Origin: Pseudomonadota bacterium
GTDB taxonomy: Bacteria > Bdellovibrionota > Bacteriovoracia > Bacteriovoracales > Bacteriovoracaceae
DNA: 64,000 nt
Assembly (NCBI GenBank): GCA_027488375.1
Contig: JAIYBW010000004.1
Coordinates: 62,001 to 126,000, forward strand
Direction of reading: 5' to 3'
In this document: one piece after another, positions 34,042 through 42,300 of the stretch
Numbering within the stretch: position 1 is the stretch's first letter
How the letters are laid out: each line of letters starts with the position of its first letter
Translations under genes and position numbers: made by a program
Notes under the pieces: model-generated
What the model was told of the DNA's origin: nothing
Database searches by the model: none
The model's input: the letters and a program-made list of their open reading frames with translations, nothing else

Positions 34042-35019
34042 TTAACGAGATACTTGATTAAACCTGTTTGAATTAACCTTGATTGACCGGTGTTTTATAT
34101 CACGTGAGGACCATGATTTAAAACTTCTAATCTCTTGGAGAGTAAAAGGATGTGTCTTTTTTAATTCATTAAAAATAGTGCTGATCAATATGCCGCGATT
34201 ATAAGATTCTTCGTCCAAAAAATGCCGACCAGTATGGGCCCAATTAATGCCAATCACACGCCGTTTCTCATCAAAGAGCGGGGCGCCCGAGGAACCAATC
34301 AGAGTCGGAACAAAATGATGAAACTCTCCCTTTGAAATTCTTAACCCTTTTCCGCGGGAGGCCTGCAAACCAAGACCAGCGGCATTTCCAATGTGAAGCA
34401 GCTGGACATTCTCACCTTCACCAACCCATCGATTTAGTCTCAGAGGTCTTAACTCAGCATCTATATCCTGGCCCGAGGCCATTTTTTTCATTTGAACAAT
34501 ACAGTAGTCATATTTGTTGCTGCAAAATCGAATTTTATGACACTGAATCTGCTCCTCTTTATGATTTAAAAGAATACTAAACTGACCACATTCCCAAGAT
34601 CTTTTTTTCTTTGAAGACAAAAGCAAATGTCTGTTAGTTAAAACTAAATTTTTACCGACGAGAAAAGCTGTCCCTACGGTTTGGCCTGATCCAGACCTTG
34701 CTTGAAAAATTGATTGCCCTAAGAATTGCTCATCCTCAAAGTCTTCAGTATCCATCTCTAAAGAGAATCCTTCAGAGAAAATTTTGACTCCCCCTTTTTC
34801 CCCTTGAGTTATTTCAATGAGAGGGCCAGTAACAAGAACAGTTCCCCTCTCTTCGTTATAAGCAAAACCTTTAAAAATGTAGTGAAGACCAGAAAGAGAG
34901 CGTGAGGGAATAAGATTCCAGGAGCTTGCAAGGCCTCGATATCCTTCTTTTTTTTCCGAAATTGAGACACTAAAAAAGAGTAAAAGACTTGCAACGCAAG
35001 TCAAAGCAAGCGTTCTCAT
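34042..35019 (-). CDS. Secreted trypsin-like serine protease (paralogue of 9855-11693)
   Basis: ATG at 35019 gives a signal peptide (MRTLALTCVASLLLFFSVSIS) and 325 residues. The protease domain has His in LVLTNRHLLLS, Asp in SNKYDYCIVQM and Ser in LIGSSGAPLFDEKRRVIGINWAHTG. The run CGQFSI then C-x-K-I-x-F-C then Y-C-I is shared with the larger protease, including all four cysteines, so they derive from one duplication. This copy lacks the long C-terminal extension. A perfect extended -10 ends six bases before the ATG, so the mRNA is probably leaderless. Role in degrading foreign protein is inferred. Confidence 0.86.
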   Translation of the reverse strand: MRTLALTCVASLLLFFSVSISEKKEGYRGLASSWNLIPSRSLSGLHYIFKGFAYNEERGTVLVTGPLIEITQGEKGGVKIFSEGFSLEMDTEDFEDEQFLGQSIFQARSGSGQTVGTAFLVGKNLVLTNRHLLLSSKKKRSWECGQFSILLNHKEEQIQCHKIRFCSNKYDYCIVQMKKMASGQDIDAELRPLRLNRWVGEGENVQLLHIGNAAGLGLQASRGKGLRISKGEFHHFVPTLIGSSGAPLFDEKRRVIGINWAHTGRHFLDEESYNRGILISTIFNELKKTHPFTLQEIRSFKSWSSRDIKHRSIKVNSNRFNQVSR

Positions 35020-35025
35020 CCTTGT

Positions 35026-35034
35026 ATTATAGCA
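35026..35034 (-). promoter_or_regulatory. Extended -10 promoter, leaderless, for the serine protease
   Basis: TGCTATAAT on the minus strand ends six bases before the ATG at 35019. The AAGG directly touching the ATG is too close to act as a ribosome binding site. No good -35 is visible, which an extended -10 can tolerate. Confidence 0.55.
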
Positions 35035-35115
35035 CAAATTTGAACTAAGTAATCCTTACAGGGAACAAACATCCAGAGGTAAAAATCTCCTATACTTTCC
35101 CCAGAGAGGATAAAA

Positions 35116-35991
35116 ATGAAGAGAATTATTTTAGGCTGCTTAAGCCTTTTTATGCTGAATGCAAGTGCTTATGATCAATACCCAGAAGATCGACTATATA
35201 CTTCATCAGATAAAGGTTATTTACAGTATGGAGCACCAAGCCTGCATAAAAGCGGGAAATATACTCTAACTTATGATGATGGCCCACACCCAACAAGAAC
35301 TGCAGTCATTTTAGATTATCTTAAAGAATCCAATGCCAAAGCTACTTTTTTTATTATCACTTCAAATGTAAATGACTCCAATTTTCATCTTGTAAAAAGA
35401 ATGCTAGATGAAGGTCACATCGTAGGGAGCCATGGAAGTGTTCATGATAATTCAAACCTCATCCCTAAAGCCGAATGGAAATCAAAAGTTAAACAATCAT
35501 TCTTAGATTTAAAATCAATTTATAAAAAAGCAGGCCATGAGTTAAAAAACTTATATTACAGGTTCCCCTATGCCGCTTATGGTGAAAGAAAAGATCATCA
35601 CCACATGAACTCACTCAAAGAAATATCTCAGGAATTAACCAGCGGAAACTGCATTCAATTTGCTTTCTGGGATTTTGATTCAAGCGATTGGGTACCAGGC
35701 ATGACTGCAAAAGAAGTTGAAAGAAATTTCATCACCTCTAATGAAGGGGGTCGCTACATCACTTACAAAACAATACGAAATGAAAGAGGACAGAGAACAC
35801 AAATTAAAAATCCTACAGAAATAACATCTCCGCTATCTGGTGGGGTTGTCCTTCAACATGATATTCAAGCATCATCTGTTGAGGGGACAAGGCTTATTCT
35901 TGAATACGTAAAAAAGCAGAACTTAGAAATTATCCGTTTGGATGAAGTCACAGAATTTATCCCAAAAGCTGAGTGCAGGTTAAATCCATGA
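35116..35991 (+). CDS. Exported polysaccharide deacetylase (NodB family)
   Basis: A 291-residue exported enzyme (signal MKRIILGCLSLFMLNASA). NodB-domain motifs are TYDDGPHPTRT (motif 1 with the catalytic and metal aspartates), HIVGSHGSVHDN (motif 2, usual H-S/T-x-x-H form here H-G-x-x-H), YYRFPYAAYG (motif 3) and FWDFDSSDW (motif 4). Such enzymes deacetylate chitin or peptidoglycan GlcNAc/MurNAc; wall modification of prey by deacetylases is known in Bdellovibrio. GAGAGGA precedes the start. Stop overlaps the next start by four bases. Confidence 0.92.
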   Translation: MKRIILGCLSLFMLNASAYDQYPEDRLYTSSDKGYLQYGAPSLHKSGKYTLTYDDGPHPTRTAVILDYLKESNAKATFFIITSNVNDSNFHLVKRMLDEGHIVGSHGSVHDNSNLIPKAEWKSKVKQSFLDLKSIYKKAGHELKNLYYRFPYAAYGERKDHHHMNSLKEISQELTSGNCIQFAFWDFDSSDWVPGMTAKEVERNFITSNEGGRYITYKTIRNERGQRTQIKNPTEITSPLSGGVVLQHDIQASSVEGTRLILEYVKKQNLEIIRLDEVTEFIPKAECRLNP

Positions 35992-36830
35992 TTCAATTAT
36001 TTTTGCTTACACTTATAAATACTCATCTTTGGGCCAGCACTCAAGCTGTCTATGGAGAAGATAATCGGAAAGATGTTTTTGCAGAAACAAATAATCTGTG
36101 GGTTGAACTGTCTCTATCGACAGCTGCCCTTATAGAAAGAAAAAATATCAAAATCCAAGGGGATATTGCCATTATAAGTGCTAAATCTCTGGGCGACATG
36201 TACCGTCTATGTCCAGGGGAAAAATTTTCAAAACAACCAACGGCCGCAAACTGTTCAGGAACATTGGTGGCCCCAGATCGCATCTTAACAGCGGCCCATT
36301 GCTACGATCTCCCTCAAAAGATTTGTAAAGATTATGTTTGGGTCTTTGATTACAAAGCCACAAGAACTAGTGATTCATCTATTACTGTTGGATTAGATAA
36401 AGTCTATGACTGCCAAGATGTTATCTATAAAGAGATGAATTTAAAACAAGGCATTGACCAGGCAGTTATCAAGTTAAATAGGCCAGTTTTAGATAGAAAT
36501 TTTGCAAAATTAAAATCGAGAGACAATATAAAGCTAAACGATCCTCTTGTCCTTATTGGTCATCCAAGTGGACTACCCACAAAAATTGCTGGAGATGCTT
36601 ATATTTTAAAACTCCTTAAGAATTCATTTGTGTCAAATGTAGATGCGTTTTCTGTAAACTCTGGCTCTGGAGTCTTTAATGCTCTAGATGGTCAATATGT
36701 TGGAATCTTATCTTCAGGCAGACAGGATTACGATGGTCATGGAACTTGCACAACGACTACCAAGTACAACATGGTTGAGGGTAATGAAACAGTTGTTCTC
36801 CCACAGAACCTAGAGGCTTTTATTAATTAA
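35988..36830 (+). CDS. Exported trypsin-like serine protease
   Basis: ATG at 35988 overlaps the deacetylase stop (ATGA) and yields a signal peptide (MIQLFLLTLINTHLWA), 280 residues; a GTG at 35973 is the alternative. Chymotrypsin-fold marks are His in RILTAAHCYDLP, Asp in GIDQAVIKLNRP and Ser in FSVNSGSGVFNALDGQYVGILSSG, where NSGSG stands for the usual G-[DN]-S-GG. The cysteine pair around the His (ANCSGT...AAHCYD) is as in trypsin. It differs from the two paralogous proteases in lacking their cysteine cluster. Convergent with the DUF3050 gene, overlapping four bases. Confidence 0.88.
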   Translation: MIQLFLLTLINTHLWASTQAVYGEDNRKDVFAETNNLWVELSLSTAALIERKNIKIQGDIAIISAKSLGDMYRLCPGEKFSKQPTAANCSGTLVAPDRILTAAHCYDLPQKICKDYVWVFDYKATRTSDSSITVGLDKVYDCQDVIYKEMNLKQGIDQAVIKLNRPVLDRNFAKLKSRDNIKLNDPLVLIGHPSGLPTKIAGDAYILKLLKNSFVSNVDAFSVNSGSGVFNALDGQYVGILSSGRQDYDGHGTCTTTTKYNMVEGNETVVLPQNLEAFIN

Positions 36831-37543
36831 TGAGGCAGTGATTTAAGCACGAAATCCCAAAGATCCTGACGTTTTTGAAGAGCTTCTTGACCTGAGTGCA
36901 TAGAGAGTGACTCAAGTCGAGGATCACCTGCAGTTAAATAATCAAGACATTTTAGGGCGAGAGGACCGTGCTCATTTCCATCAACCTCAATGTGTCTTTG
37001 TAGATAATAAATGAGCGTAGGTGCAGAGACATTTTCTTTTTGAAGTGTATCAACAATTGTTTGAAACATATCTGGAATAAGCTTTTCTCTACCATAAAAG
37101 AAACTTGCAGCAACTTCTACAACATGACCGAACTTTGCAACATTAAGATTATAAGAGACAAACTCTCTTGCCCCTTCTGGTATATCGTTCAAATCAAGAC
37201 TTTTTAAAAATTTACGAATCTCTTCGGTTGAGGCCCCCACTTCTTCCATCGCTTTGAGGTAAAGATCAAAGTGAGAAGTTGGGTTTCCATATTGATCGAG
37301 GTCGCTCTCCTCACCTACAACTATTTGGTTAATGAGTCTCACCATCTCTGAAGGATAGCCCGATGGTTTCCATGGAATTTGGGTACAAGTTATGTGATTC
37401 TGCAAAGATTTAAGCAAACTCATAAAATCCCACACAGCAAAGACGTGGTATCTCATAAAATGCTGTATAGCACTAACACTATTGAATGATTGGTAAACTG
37501 GATGATGAGTTAAGTCTTGTTGCTTAGCCTGGATAATATTCAT
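36827..37543 (-). CDS. DUF3050 family, haem oxygenase-like fold
   Basis: ATG at 37543 follows GGGAGAAGCT, giving 238 residues. Many features agree with DUF3050: HPVYQSFNSVSAIQHFMRYHVFAVWDFMSLLKSLQ, EESDLDQYGNPTSHFDLYLKAMEEVGA and YYLQRHIEVDGNEHGPLALKCL. Histidines and glutamates in these segments (ExxxD, H..VDG.EHG) suggest a di-iron or haem-oxygenase-like helical fold, the fold assigned to this family. Biochemical role is not established. It stands alone. Confidence 0.85.
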   Translation of the reverse strand: MNIIQAKQQDLTHHPVYQSFNSVSAIQHFMRYHVFAVWDFMSLLKSLQNHITCTQIPWKPSGYPSEMVRLINQIVVGEESDLDQYGNPTSHFDLYLKAMEEVGASTEEIRKFLKSLDLNDIPEGAREFVSYNLNVAKFGHVVEVAASFFYGREKLIPDMFQTIVDTLQKENVSAPTLIYYLQRHIEVDGNEHGPLALKCLDYLTAGDPRLESLSMHSGQEALQKRQDLWDFVLKSLPH

Positions 37544-37630
37544 AGCTTCTCCCAATAGGGCAAGAATAACTCGAATTTTTTAAAAAATCCTTAATAAATA
37601 ACTTGGACAGATATAAAGTCTGGATTAAAT

Positions 37631-38431
37631 CTAACGATATGTCTTTTTAATAGGTTGCGGTCTTTGACCCATGGGCAGACCCTGATCATGATCTGAATTC
37701 CACCTGTCCGTCATCAGCTCCTGTCTCTCTACACGGTAAAAAAGAAGTGACTCATCTAATTCATTTAACTTTTTCATCAGCTCATTTTGAAGAACCAGAC
37801 GCTCTTGCTTGAGATCAATAAGATCATCCAATGCCTTACGCTTTTCTCTTTGGAGTTGATTGATTCTTTCATCATAATCGGCAGCCGTTTTTACTTTTTG
37901 CTGATCAAATGTCCAAATAAAGTGATTAATATCATTCAGCTGTTTTAAAAAATCTTCTTTGCGAACAATTAATTGTTCTCTGTATTTTGAGGCTTCAAAA
38001 ACTCTTAGGGCAAGTTTTTTTGAGAAAAAATTAAGAACTGTTCCTCGTCTGAAGTAATTTTCTTTTGTAAAACAAGAACTAAGATTTTCTACAAAAATAG
38101 TAAAATGAAAATCTTCAACATTTCTGACGAACGCCTGACAAAAGTTTCTATCATCTTTGAGATTTACCTTGAAAAGAACCTCATCCCCTGCGCGAAAAAA
38201 TTTGGTATTATTATTTTCAACTTCAACTTTAAATATTCTTCCTGAATCATCCTTGTCAGAAACGCGACCACTGAAACGTTCATAATCAACCTGAGGATCA
38301 ATTGCCCCTCTATTTTCGCGCCCTAAAACACCCTCATCAGGTAGATTGGGAACAACTGTAACACTGTGAGCGTCATTTATGACAAGAACAACCAAAAATA
38401 TTAATGAAACGAAGTGGCCAAATATAGTCAT
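37631..38431 (-). CDS. Exported coiled-coil protein (266 aa)
   Basis: Signal peptide MTIFGHFVSLIFLVVLVINDAHS. Residues about 50-140 are beta-rich (FSGRVSDKDDSGRIFKVEVENNN, FRAGDEVLFKVNL), like a small barrel found in surface or flagellar basal-body accessory proteins. Residues about 150-235 form a predicted coiled coil (YDERINQLQREKRKALDDLIDLKQERLVLQNELMKKLNELDE). The tail is rich in Pro, Gln and basic residues. No family is recognised. A CATAAT box seven bases before the ATG with TTGGTT at 17 bases suggests another leaderless start. Confidence 0.72.
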   Translation of the reverse strand: MTIFGHFVSLIFLVVLVINDAHSVTVVPNLPDEGVLGRENRGAIDPQVDYERFSGRVSDKDDSGRIFKVEVENNNTKFFRAGDEVLFKVNLKDDRNFCQAFVRNVEDFHFTIFVENLSSCFTKENYFRRGTVLNFFSKKLALRVFEASKYREQLIVRKEDFLKQLNDINHFIWTFDQQKVKTAADYDERINQLQREKRKALDDLIDLKQERLVLQNELMKKLNELDESLLFYRVERQELMTDRWNSDHDQGLPMGQRPQPIKKTYR

Positions 38432-38438
38432 GCTTTTT

Positions 38439-38467
38439 ATTATGATGGGAAATTAGGCGAAAACCAA
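38439..38467 (-). promoter_or_regulatory. Promoter of the coiled-coil protein gene, near-leaderless
   Basis: Minus strand: TTGGTT, a 17-base spacer and CATAAT, ending seven bases before the ATG at 38431. The start point is expected at or within a base of the start codon. Confidence 0.45.
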
Positions 38468-38500
38468 GCTTTATAAAACCCGACTTCTCCAGGAGAGTAT

Positions 38501-39145
38501 ATGGAATTTTTTATCGATACAGGCGACATCAACGAAATCAAAACGGCCTATGCGTGGGGATTCGTGGATGGAGTGACTACAAATCCTTCCCTTGTAGCAA
38601 AAACTGGAAAAAAAAATGCAGATCTCATTCAAGAGATTGCTTCCCTAGTTGACGGACCTATCTCAGCAGAGGTGATCGCTCTTGATGCTGAAGGCATGAT
38701 TAAAGAAGGTGTTGAGCTGGCAAAAATTCACAAAAATGTTGTGATAAAAATTCCAATGACTAAGGATGGAATGATCGCCTGCAAATATTTTTCTCAAAAT
38801 GGAATTAAAACCAATGTCACTCTGATTTTTTCTGCCAATCAGGCCTTGCTAGCAGCTAAAAATGGGGCCACTTACGTCTCCCCTTTTGTTGGACGCCTTG
38901 ATGATGTAGGCCAGACTGGAATGGAACTTATTGGTGAAATCCGCCAAATTTTTAATAATTATTCTTATGAGACCAAGATTTTAGCGGCTTCACTAAGGCA
39001 TTCACAGCACGTTAAAGAATGCGCTCTTATGGGTGCTGATACGGCCACTCTCCCGTTCAAAGTTATCGAGGGTTTATTCCATCACCCTCTAACTAAAAAC
39101 GGTTTAGATCAGTTCCTTGCAGACCATGCCAAATCATTAAAATAA
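38501..39145 (+). CDS. fsa: Transaldolase / fructose-6-phosphate aldolase-like
   Basis: A 214-residue class I aldolase of the short transaldolase (TalC/FSA) type. Motifs are [14 protein letters not shown] with catalytic Asp, [11 protein letters not shown], the Schiff-base Lys in [12 protein letters not shown], and [10 protein letters not shown]. It lacks the N-terminal extension of classical transaldolase. Many short proteins with this sequence act as transaldolases in the pentose phosphate pathway, so sedoheptulose/fructose phosphate exchange is as likely as fructose-6-phosphate cleavage. Shine-Dalgarno CAGGAGAG upstream; stands alone. Confidence 0.93.
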   Translation: MEFFIDTGDINEIKTAYAWGFVDGVTTNPSLVAKTGKKNADLIQEIASLVDGPISAEVIALDAEGMIKEGVELAKIHKNVVIKIPMTKDGMIACKYFSQNGIKTNVTLIFSANQALLAAKNGATYVSPFVGRLDDVGQTGMELIGEIRQIFNNYSYETKILAASLRHSQHVKECALMGADTATLPFKVIEGLFHHPLTKNGLDQFLADHAKSLK

Positions 39146-39180
39146 CCTTAATATTCTCCCTCATTTTTTCCCTGGAAAAT

Positions 39181-39188
39181 GCCGATAA
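39181..39188 (+). promoter_or_regulatory. Candidate sigma-28 -10 element for the matrixin-like gene
   Basis: GCCGATAA, an exact FliA -10 consensus, ends 32 bases before the ATG at 39221. TCAT stands 16 bases before it, as at cheX. Between it and the start is GGTCATTGACC, a small palindrome just before the Shine-Dalgarno GGGAGAGG. Confidence 0.4.
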
Positions 39189-39220
39189 CAAAAATGATCG
39201 GTCATTGACCAGGGAGAGGG

Positions 39221-40102
39221 ATGAAAAGCTCTTGGCCACTTCTTGCATTATTTATTGTCGGCTGTACACCGAGTACAGAAGTTGTCGAAGGTAGCTCTTC
39301 AACAGCTGCCGTTAATGCAGAAGCCCCTTACGTTTGGGGTAATAAGACCTTTCCAAAATCAATCGGACTTTCAAATTCATTCAATTCAGATGAAAAAATC
39401 GCCATGACTCAAATGGGTGCCGCTTGGTCAACCTCTGTATCTGCACGAGATCCATTTTTCAGCTTCAGCAATTTATCAAATAATAATTATAACCTAGAAA
39501 GAAATGACGGCATACTTGGAATTTACAGGGTTGATGATTGGAATGAGAGCTTTACTCCAAATGATCAAATCGCTCCAATAGCGATTACTCAACTTTTTGG
39601 TCGCCGTTACAATACTGGAAGCGCCAATGAATATGTAAGTATTGAACACGCTGACATACTTATCAATTATGATGATTTCTCATTCTCTTCCGAACAAGAC
39701 CCTCTGCAAAAAGACCCCGTTGAATATGATCTTCATACCGTAGTTTTACATGAAATGGGACATTTCCTTGGCCTATCTCATATTCCTGTTTACTCTCTAC
39801 GCCCTAATTCTGAAAGTTTAAGCTCTAGATCAAATTATAAAGCAAGTTCTGTGATGTACCCGAGTATTGATTTCTCTGAAATTAAAAGAGTGCCTAAATC
39901 TAAAGATACAACTGTGCTCAATTCCAAATATTCCCTATCTGGATTGGCAGCATCTGCGATTGCAGTAGAATCACCCTACAAACCAAACGCCAAAGATTTG
40001 GGTAAGAATGTTAAAGTTGTTATTGAATTAATGAGCAATGGCGAATGTCATCATAAAATGGATGGTGTCACAATCGGACACCATTCCATTAAATTAAATT
40101 AA
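39221..40102 (+). CDS. Matrixin-like (M10/M12 type) zinc protease, lipoprotein
   Basis: A 293-residue lipoprotein (lipobox in LFIVGCTPS). The metzincin zinc site HEMGHFLGLSH (HExxHxxGxxH) is perfect, and the Met-turn is SVMYPS, about 35 residues further. The domain before it, with the strand ADILINYDDFSF, matches matrixins (M10A) rather than serralysins. A short C-terminal domain contains YSLSGLAASAIAVESPY. Anchored at the outer face or periplasm, it probably degrades foreign or cell-surface protein. Strong Shine-Dalgarno; possible sigma-28 promoter. Confidence 0.92.
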   Translation: MKSSWPLLALFIVGCTPSTEVVEGSSSTAAVNAEAPYVWGNKTFPKSIGLSNSFNSDEKIAMTQMGAAWSTSVSARDPFFSFSNLSNNNYNLERNDGILGIYRVDDWNESFTPNDQIAPIAITQLFGRRYNTGSANEYVSIEHADILINYDDFSFSSEQDPLQKDPVEYDLHTVVLHEMGHFLGLSHIPVYSLRPNSESLSSRSNYKASSVMYPSIDFSEIKRVPKSKDTTVLNSKYSLSGLAASAIAVESPYKPNAKDLGKNVKVVIELMSNGECHHKMDGVTIGHHSIKLN

Positions 40103-40107
40103 AATAA

Positions 40108-41460
40108 TTAAAGATAATTCTTTAGCTCTTCAAGCGACATCTTGCGATGAACTTTAGAATTTGATTTATGTGAAGAATGATCAAAGTTTAGAGATGATCC
40201 AAAAGTATATCTTTTAAAATCTTCCTGAACTGAAACTCCATAAAACTCTGACATTTCAGCAATAAATTCTTCAACAAATAAAGGTGAGAAGACTCTTTTG
40301 TCAACCATATGCCTCATGAAAGGTTTTAGACCACCTTTTGATTTTAGTTTTCCATCAAGAAAACTCATGAAACGAGCTCCAAAAGTATAAGCGGCCCTGT
40401 CTGTCGTGCGGGTATAATAAGGATGTGACGACATTCCGCTAGATCCAGACATATATGTCGAAGTCTGATAACCATCATCTCGCCAAGAAGCTAGCGCCTC
40501 ATCAAGCCATCCAGAATTTCCATTAGCTGGCATTACTCCTCGAGCAAAATATGAATGGAAGAGTTCATGACCAAGAGCTGAGAAATCTGTCATAGTCGCC
40601 CCACAGTACTCCATACCTCCCATACCGGCCTGTAAAACAGTTAAAGTTGGATGCGGAAAAGGACCATAGTCACTTTCTAGTTCTTGAAAAACTTCAATTG
40701 TTTTTGCTTTAAGTCTCTCGAGGCCTGTGTTCCAAGTTGATTTTGAAAAATAAACAACCGCAGGAATATCACGACCATCAATTGATTTAAGTTTGAATCT
40801 TAATTCATTAGTTGAGCCCTGAGGCACTGTATGAAAAAAGATGCTTGAAGCTGTGTAGTAAGAAGGATACTCAATTTTATAATTATTGTTATCAAGCTCT
40901 AGAACAGAACCATTTGTATAAATAACTTGCTTATTCTTAAGACCAAGAAACTCGACAATAAAAGTCATCTTAACTTGATCAAATTCAAAATTTGCAGGTA
41001 AATATCTCTCAAGAAATCTTCTTTCATCCAGATCTGATGTCCAAAAAGCACTTTTAACACCTGAGTCTACAAACTCAACCAATGTAGATATTGGAAGTTC
41101 AATTTTTAACTCGTGGGAACCTAAAGAGGTTACTTTATTAACATATCTTGCAGTTGTTTCCCCTTGTGGAGTTTTTGTTTCAAGAGAAGTTACTTTTTCA
41201 CCATCCAACCAAACACCAACTGGTGAAGTCACACTATCAAAAATGGGAAAACCTGATTCAAGCATCTCAAAATTAATTGTGGCAACTGCATAGGCGCGCT
41301 TAGATGTTAAGTCATAAGAAATTTTATATTGGGCTTCTTTAAAATCAGCAAATACGGCCTGGCCGCCATTAACATTAAAACTCTTTGGACGATGTGATAA
41401 ATCATTTTCTGATGCAAAAGCTTGGGCAATAAACAATAAAAGTAGGACTAAATATCTCAT
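40108..41460 (-). CDS. Exported M1-family-like gluzincin peptidase
   Basis: ATG at 41460 follows AAGGAG six bases upstream and gives a signal peptide (MRYLVLLLLFIAQAFA); 450 residues. The zinc site is HELFH followed after 18 residues by Glu in WLDEALASW, exactly the HExxH-x18-E of M1 aminopeptidases. The exopeptidase motif GAMEN is replaced by GGMEYCG. The N-terminal half is a beta-domain as in M1 enzymes. The C-terminal domain is short and the ERAP-type helical domain is missing. Exported location fits a role in peptide breakdown outside the membrane. Confidence 0.85.
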   Translation of the reverse strand: MRYLVLLLLFIAQAFASENDLSHRPKSFNVNGGQAVFADFKEAQYKISYDLTSKRAYAVATINFEMLESGFPIFDSVTSPVGVWLDGEKVTSLETKTPQGETTARYVNKVTSLGSHELKIELPISTLVEFVDSGVKSAFWTSDLDERRFLERYLPANFEFDQVKMTFIVEFLGLKNKQVIYTNGSVLELDNNNYKIEYPSYYTASSIFFHTVPQGSTNELRFKLKSIDGRDIPAVVYFSKSTWNTGLERLKAKTIEVFQELESDYGPFPHPTLTVLQAGMGGMEYCGATMTDFSALGHELFHSYFARGVMPANGNSGWLDEALASWRDDGYQTSTYMSGSSGMSSHPYYTRTTDRAAYTFGARFMSFLDGKLKSKGGLKPFMRHMVDKRVFSPLFVEEFIAEMSEFYGVSVQEDFKRYTFGSSLNFDHSSHKSNSKVHRKMSLEELKNYL

Positions 41461-41553
41461 CAAAATCTCCTTGATCGATAAGACTTTGATTTGATCAAAA
41501 AACTCAGACGTTTGTCTACTAAAAGAAGATTTTATCGACACAGAGCAAAGAAG

Positions 41554-41907
41554 CTAAGTCAGCAAATTAATTTGATTCAACAATAAACTGAAATCTAAAG
41601 GCTTAGATAAAAACATATCTATTTTTTTTTGAGTAAATAGATTTTGGCCCTCAAGGACAGCATCGCTAGAAATAAGTAAAAATTTTGGAGTTAAATGAGA
41701 CTCTTTAACTTGAGAGGCAAGCCAGGGACCATCTCCATCTGGCATTTGAAAATCAGAAATGATCAGATCATAGTCTTTAACCATAATTCTTTCTAAAGCC
41801 TCTTTACCACTAGAGGCCTCATCGCATAGAAAACCATTATGAGTTAAAAAACTCATAAGTAATGAGCGATCATCAACTGAATCATCAACTATTAAAATTT
41901 TCCTCAT
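41554..41907 (-). CDS. Single-domain response regulator
   Basis: A 117-residue receiver: acidic pair D8-D9 (IVDDSVDDR), phospho-acceptor D52 (ISDFQMPDGDG) and Lys in FLSKPL. There is no output domain and no kinase nearby. It is divergent from the small HTH regulator, and a 24-bp inverted repeat lies in the shared 126-base gap. It is not as close to CheY as the one at 6358. Partner kinase unknown. Confidence 0.9.
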   Translation of the reverse strand: MRKILIVDDSVDDRSLLMSFLTHNGFLCDEASSGKEALERIMVKDYDLIISDFQMPDGDGPWLASQVKESHLTPKFLLISSDAVLEGQNLFTQKKIDMFLSKPLDFSLLLNQINLLT

Positions 41908-41947
41908 GTGCTCTAAGAGTATTAAACATTTTTGCGGATTCCACCTT

Positions 41948-41971
41948 AACTTATTGAGATGTCAATAAGTT
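41948..41971. promoter_or_regulatory. 10-bp inverted repeat, possible operator of the HTH regulator
   Basis: AACTTATTGA and TCAATAAGTT are perfect inverted copies around GATG, between a response-regulator gene and an HTH gene transcribed away from each other. No T-run follows on either side, which argues against a terminator. A dimeric XRE-type protein would suit such a site. Confidence 0.5.
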
Positions 41972-42033
41972 GCAACAGACTGCTGCCTCAGATGTTAAAG
42001 TAAGTATTGTTAAATTTTTGAAAGAGTTAACAC

Positions 42034-42264
42034 ATGAAATTAGATAAAATACTTCTCAAGCTTTGCAAGGAAAAAGGACTCACTCTCGCAGCTCTGGCCA
42101 AGGAGAGCGGTGTTCCTCAGCCAACTCTTCACGGGTGGACGACTGGACGATCAGTCCAAAACTTAGATGATCTAAAAAAGGTCTGCGATGTTTTAGAGGT
42201 GAGCCTACACTACATTCTTTATGAAGAGCATGATCCTTGGGAAAAAGATAAAACAAAATCATAA
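42034..42264 (+). CDS. XRE-family helix-turn-helix regulator (76 aa)
   Basis: A 76-residue Cro/CI-type DNA-binding protein: LTLAALAKESGVPQPTLHGWTTGRSVQNLDDLKKVCDVLEVSLHYILYEE is a complete HTH-3 domain with recognition helix QPTLHGWTTG. It has no ligand domain. It is followed by a strong terminator, and may bind the inverted repeat at 41948-41971 to control itself and the divergent receiver gene (inference). AAAGAG lies seven bases before the ATG. Confidence 0.88.
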   Translation: MKLDKILLKLCKEKGLTLAALAKESGVPQPTLHGWTTGRSVQNLDDLKKVCDVLEVSLHYILYEEHDPWEKDKTKS

Positions 42265-42292
42265 AAAAAGGGGCCTGAGAGCCCCTTTTTTT
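42263..42292. terminator. Bidirectional rho-independent terminator
   Basis: GGGGC and GCCCC form a stem around six bases, flanked by seven A on the left and seven T on the right. It separates the convergent HTH gene and topoisomerase operon and works for both directions. Confidence 0.85.
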
Positions 42293-42300
42293 ATTTTAAA

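Noticed and set aside
39170..39214. Stem CCCTGG/CCAGGG around the GCCGATAA box
   Set aside because: The arms are 33 bases apart and the first lies upstream of the expected transcription start, so it would not form in the mRNA.
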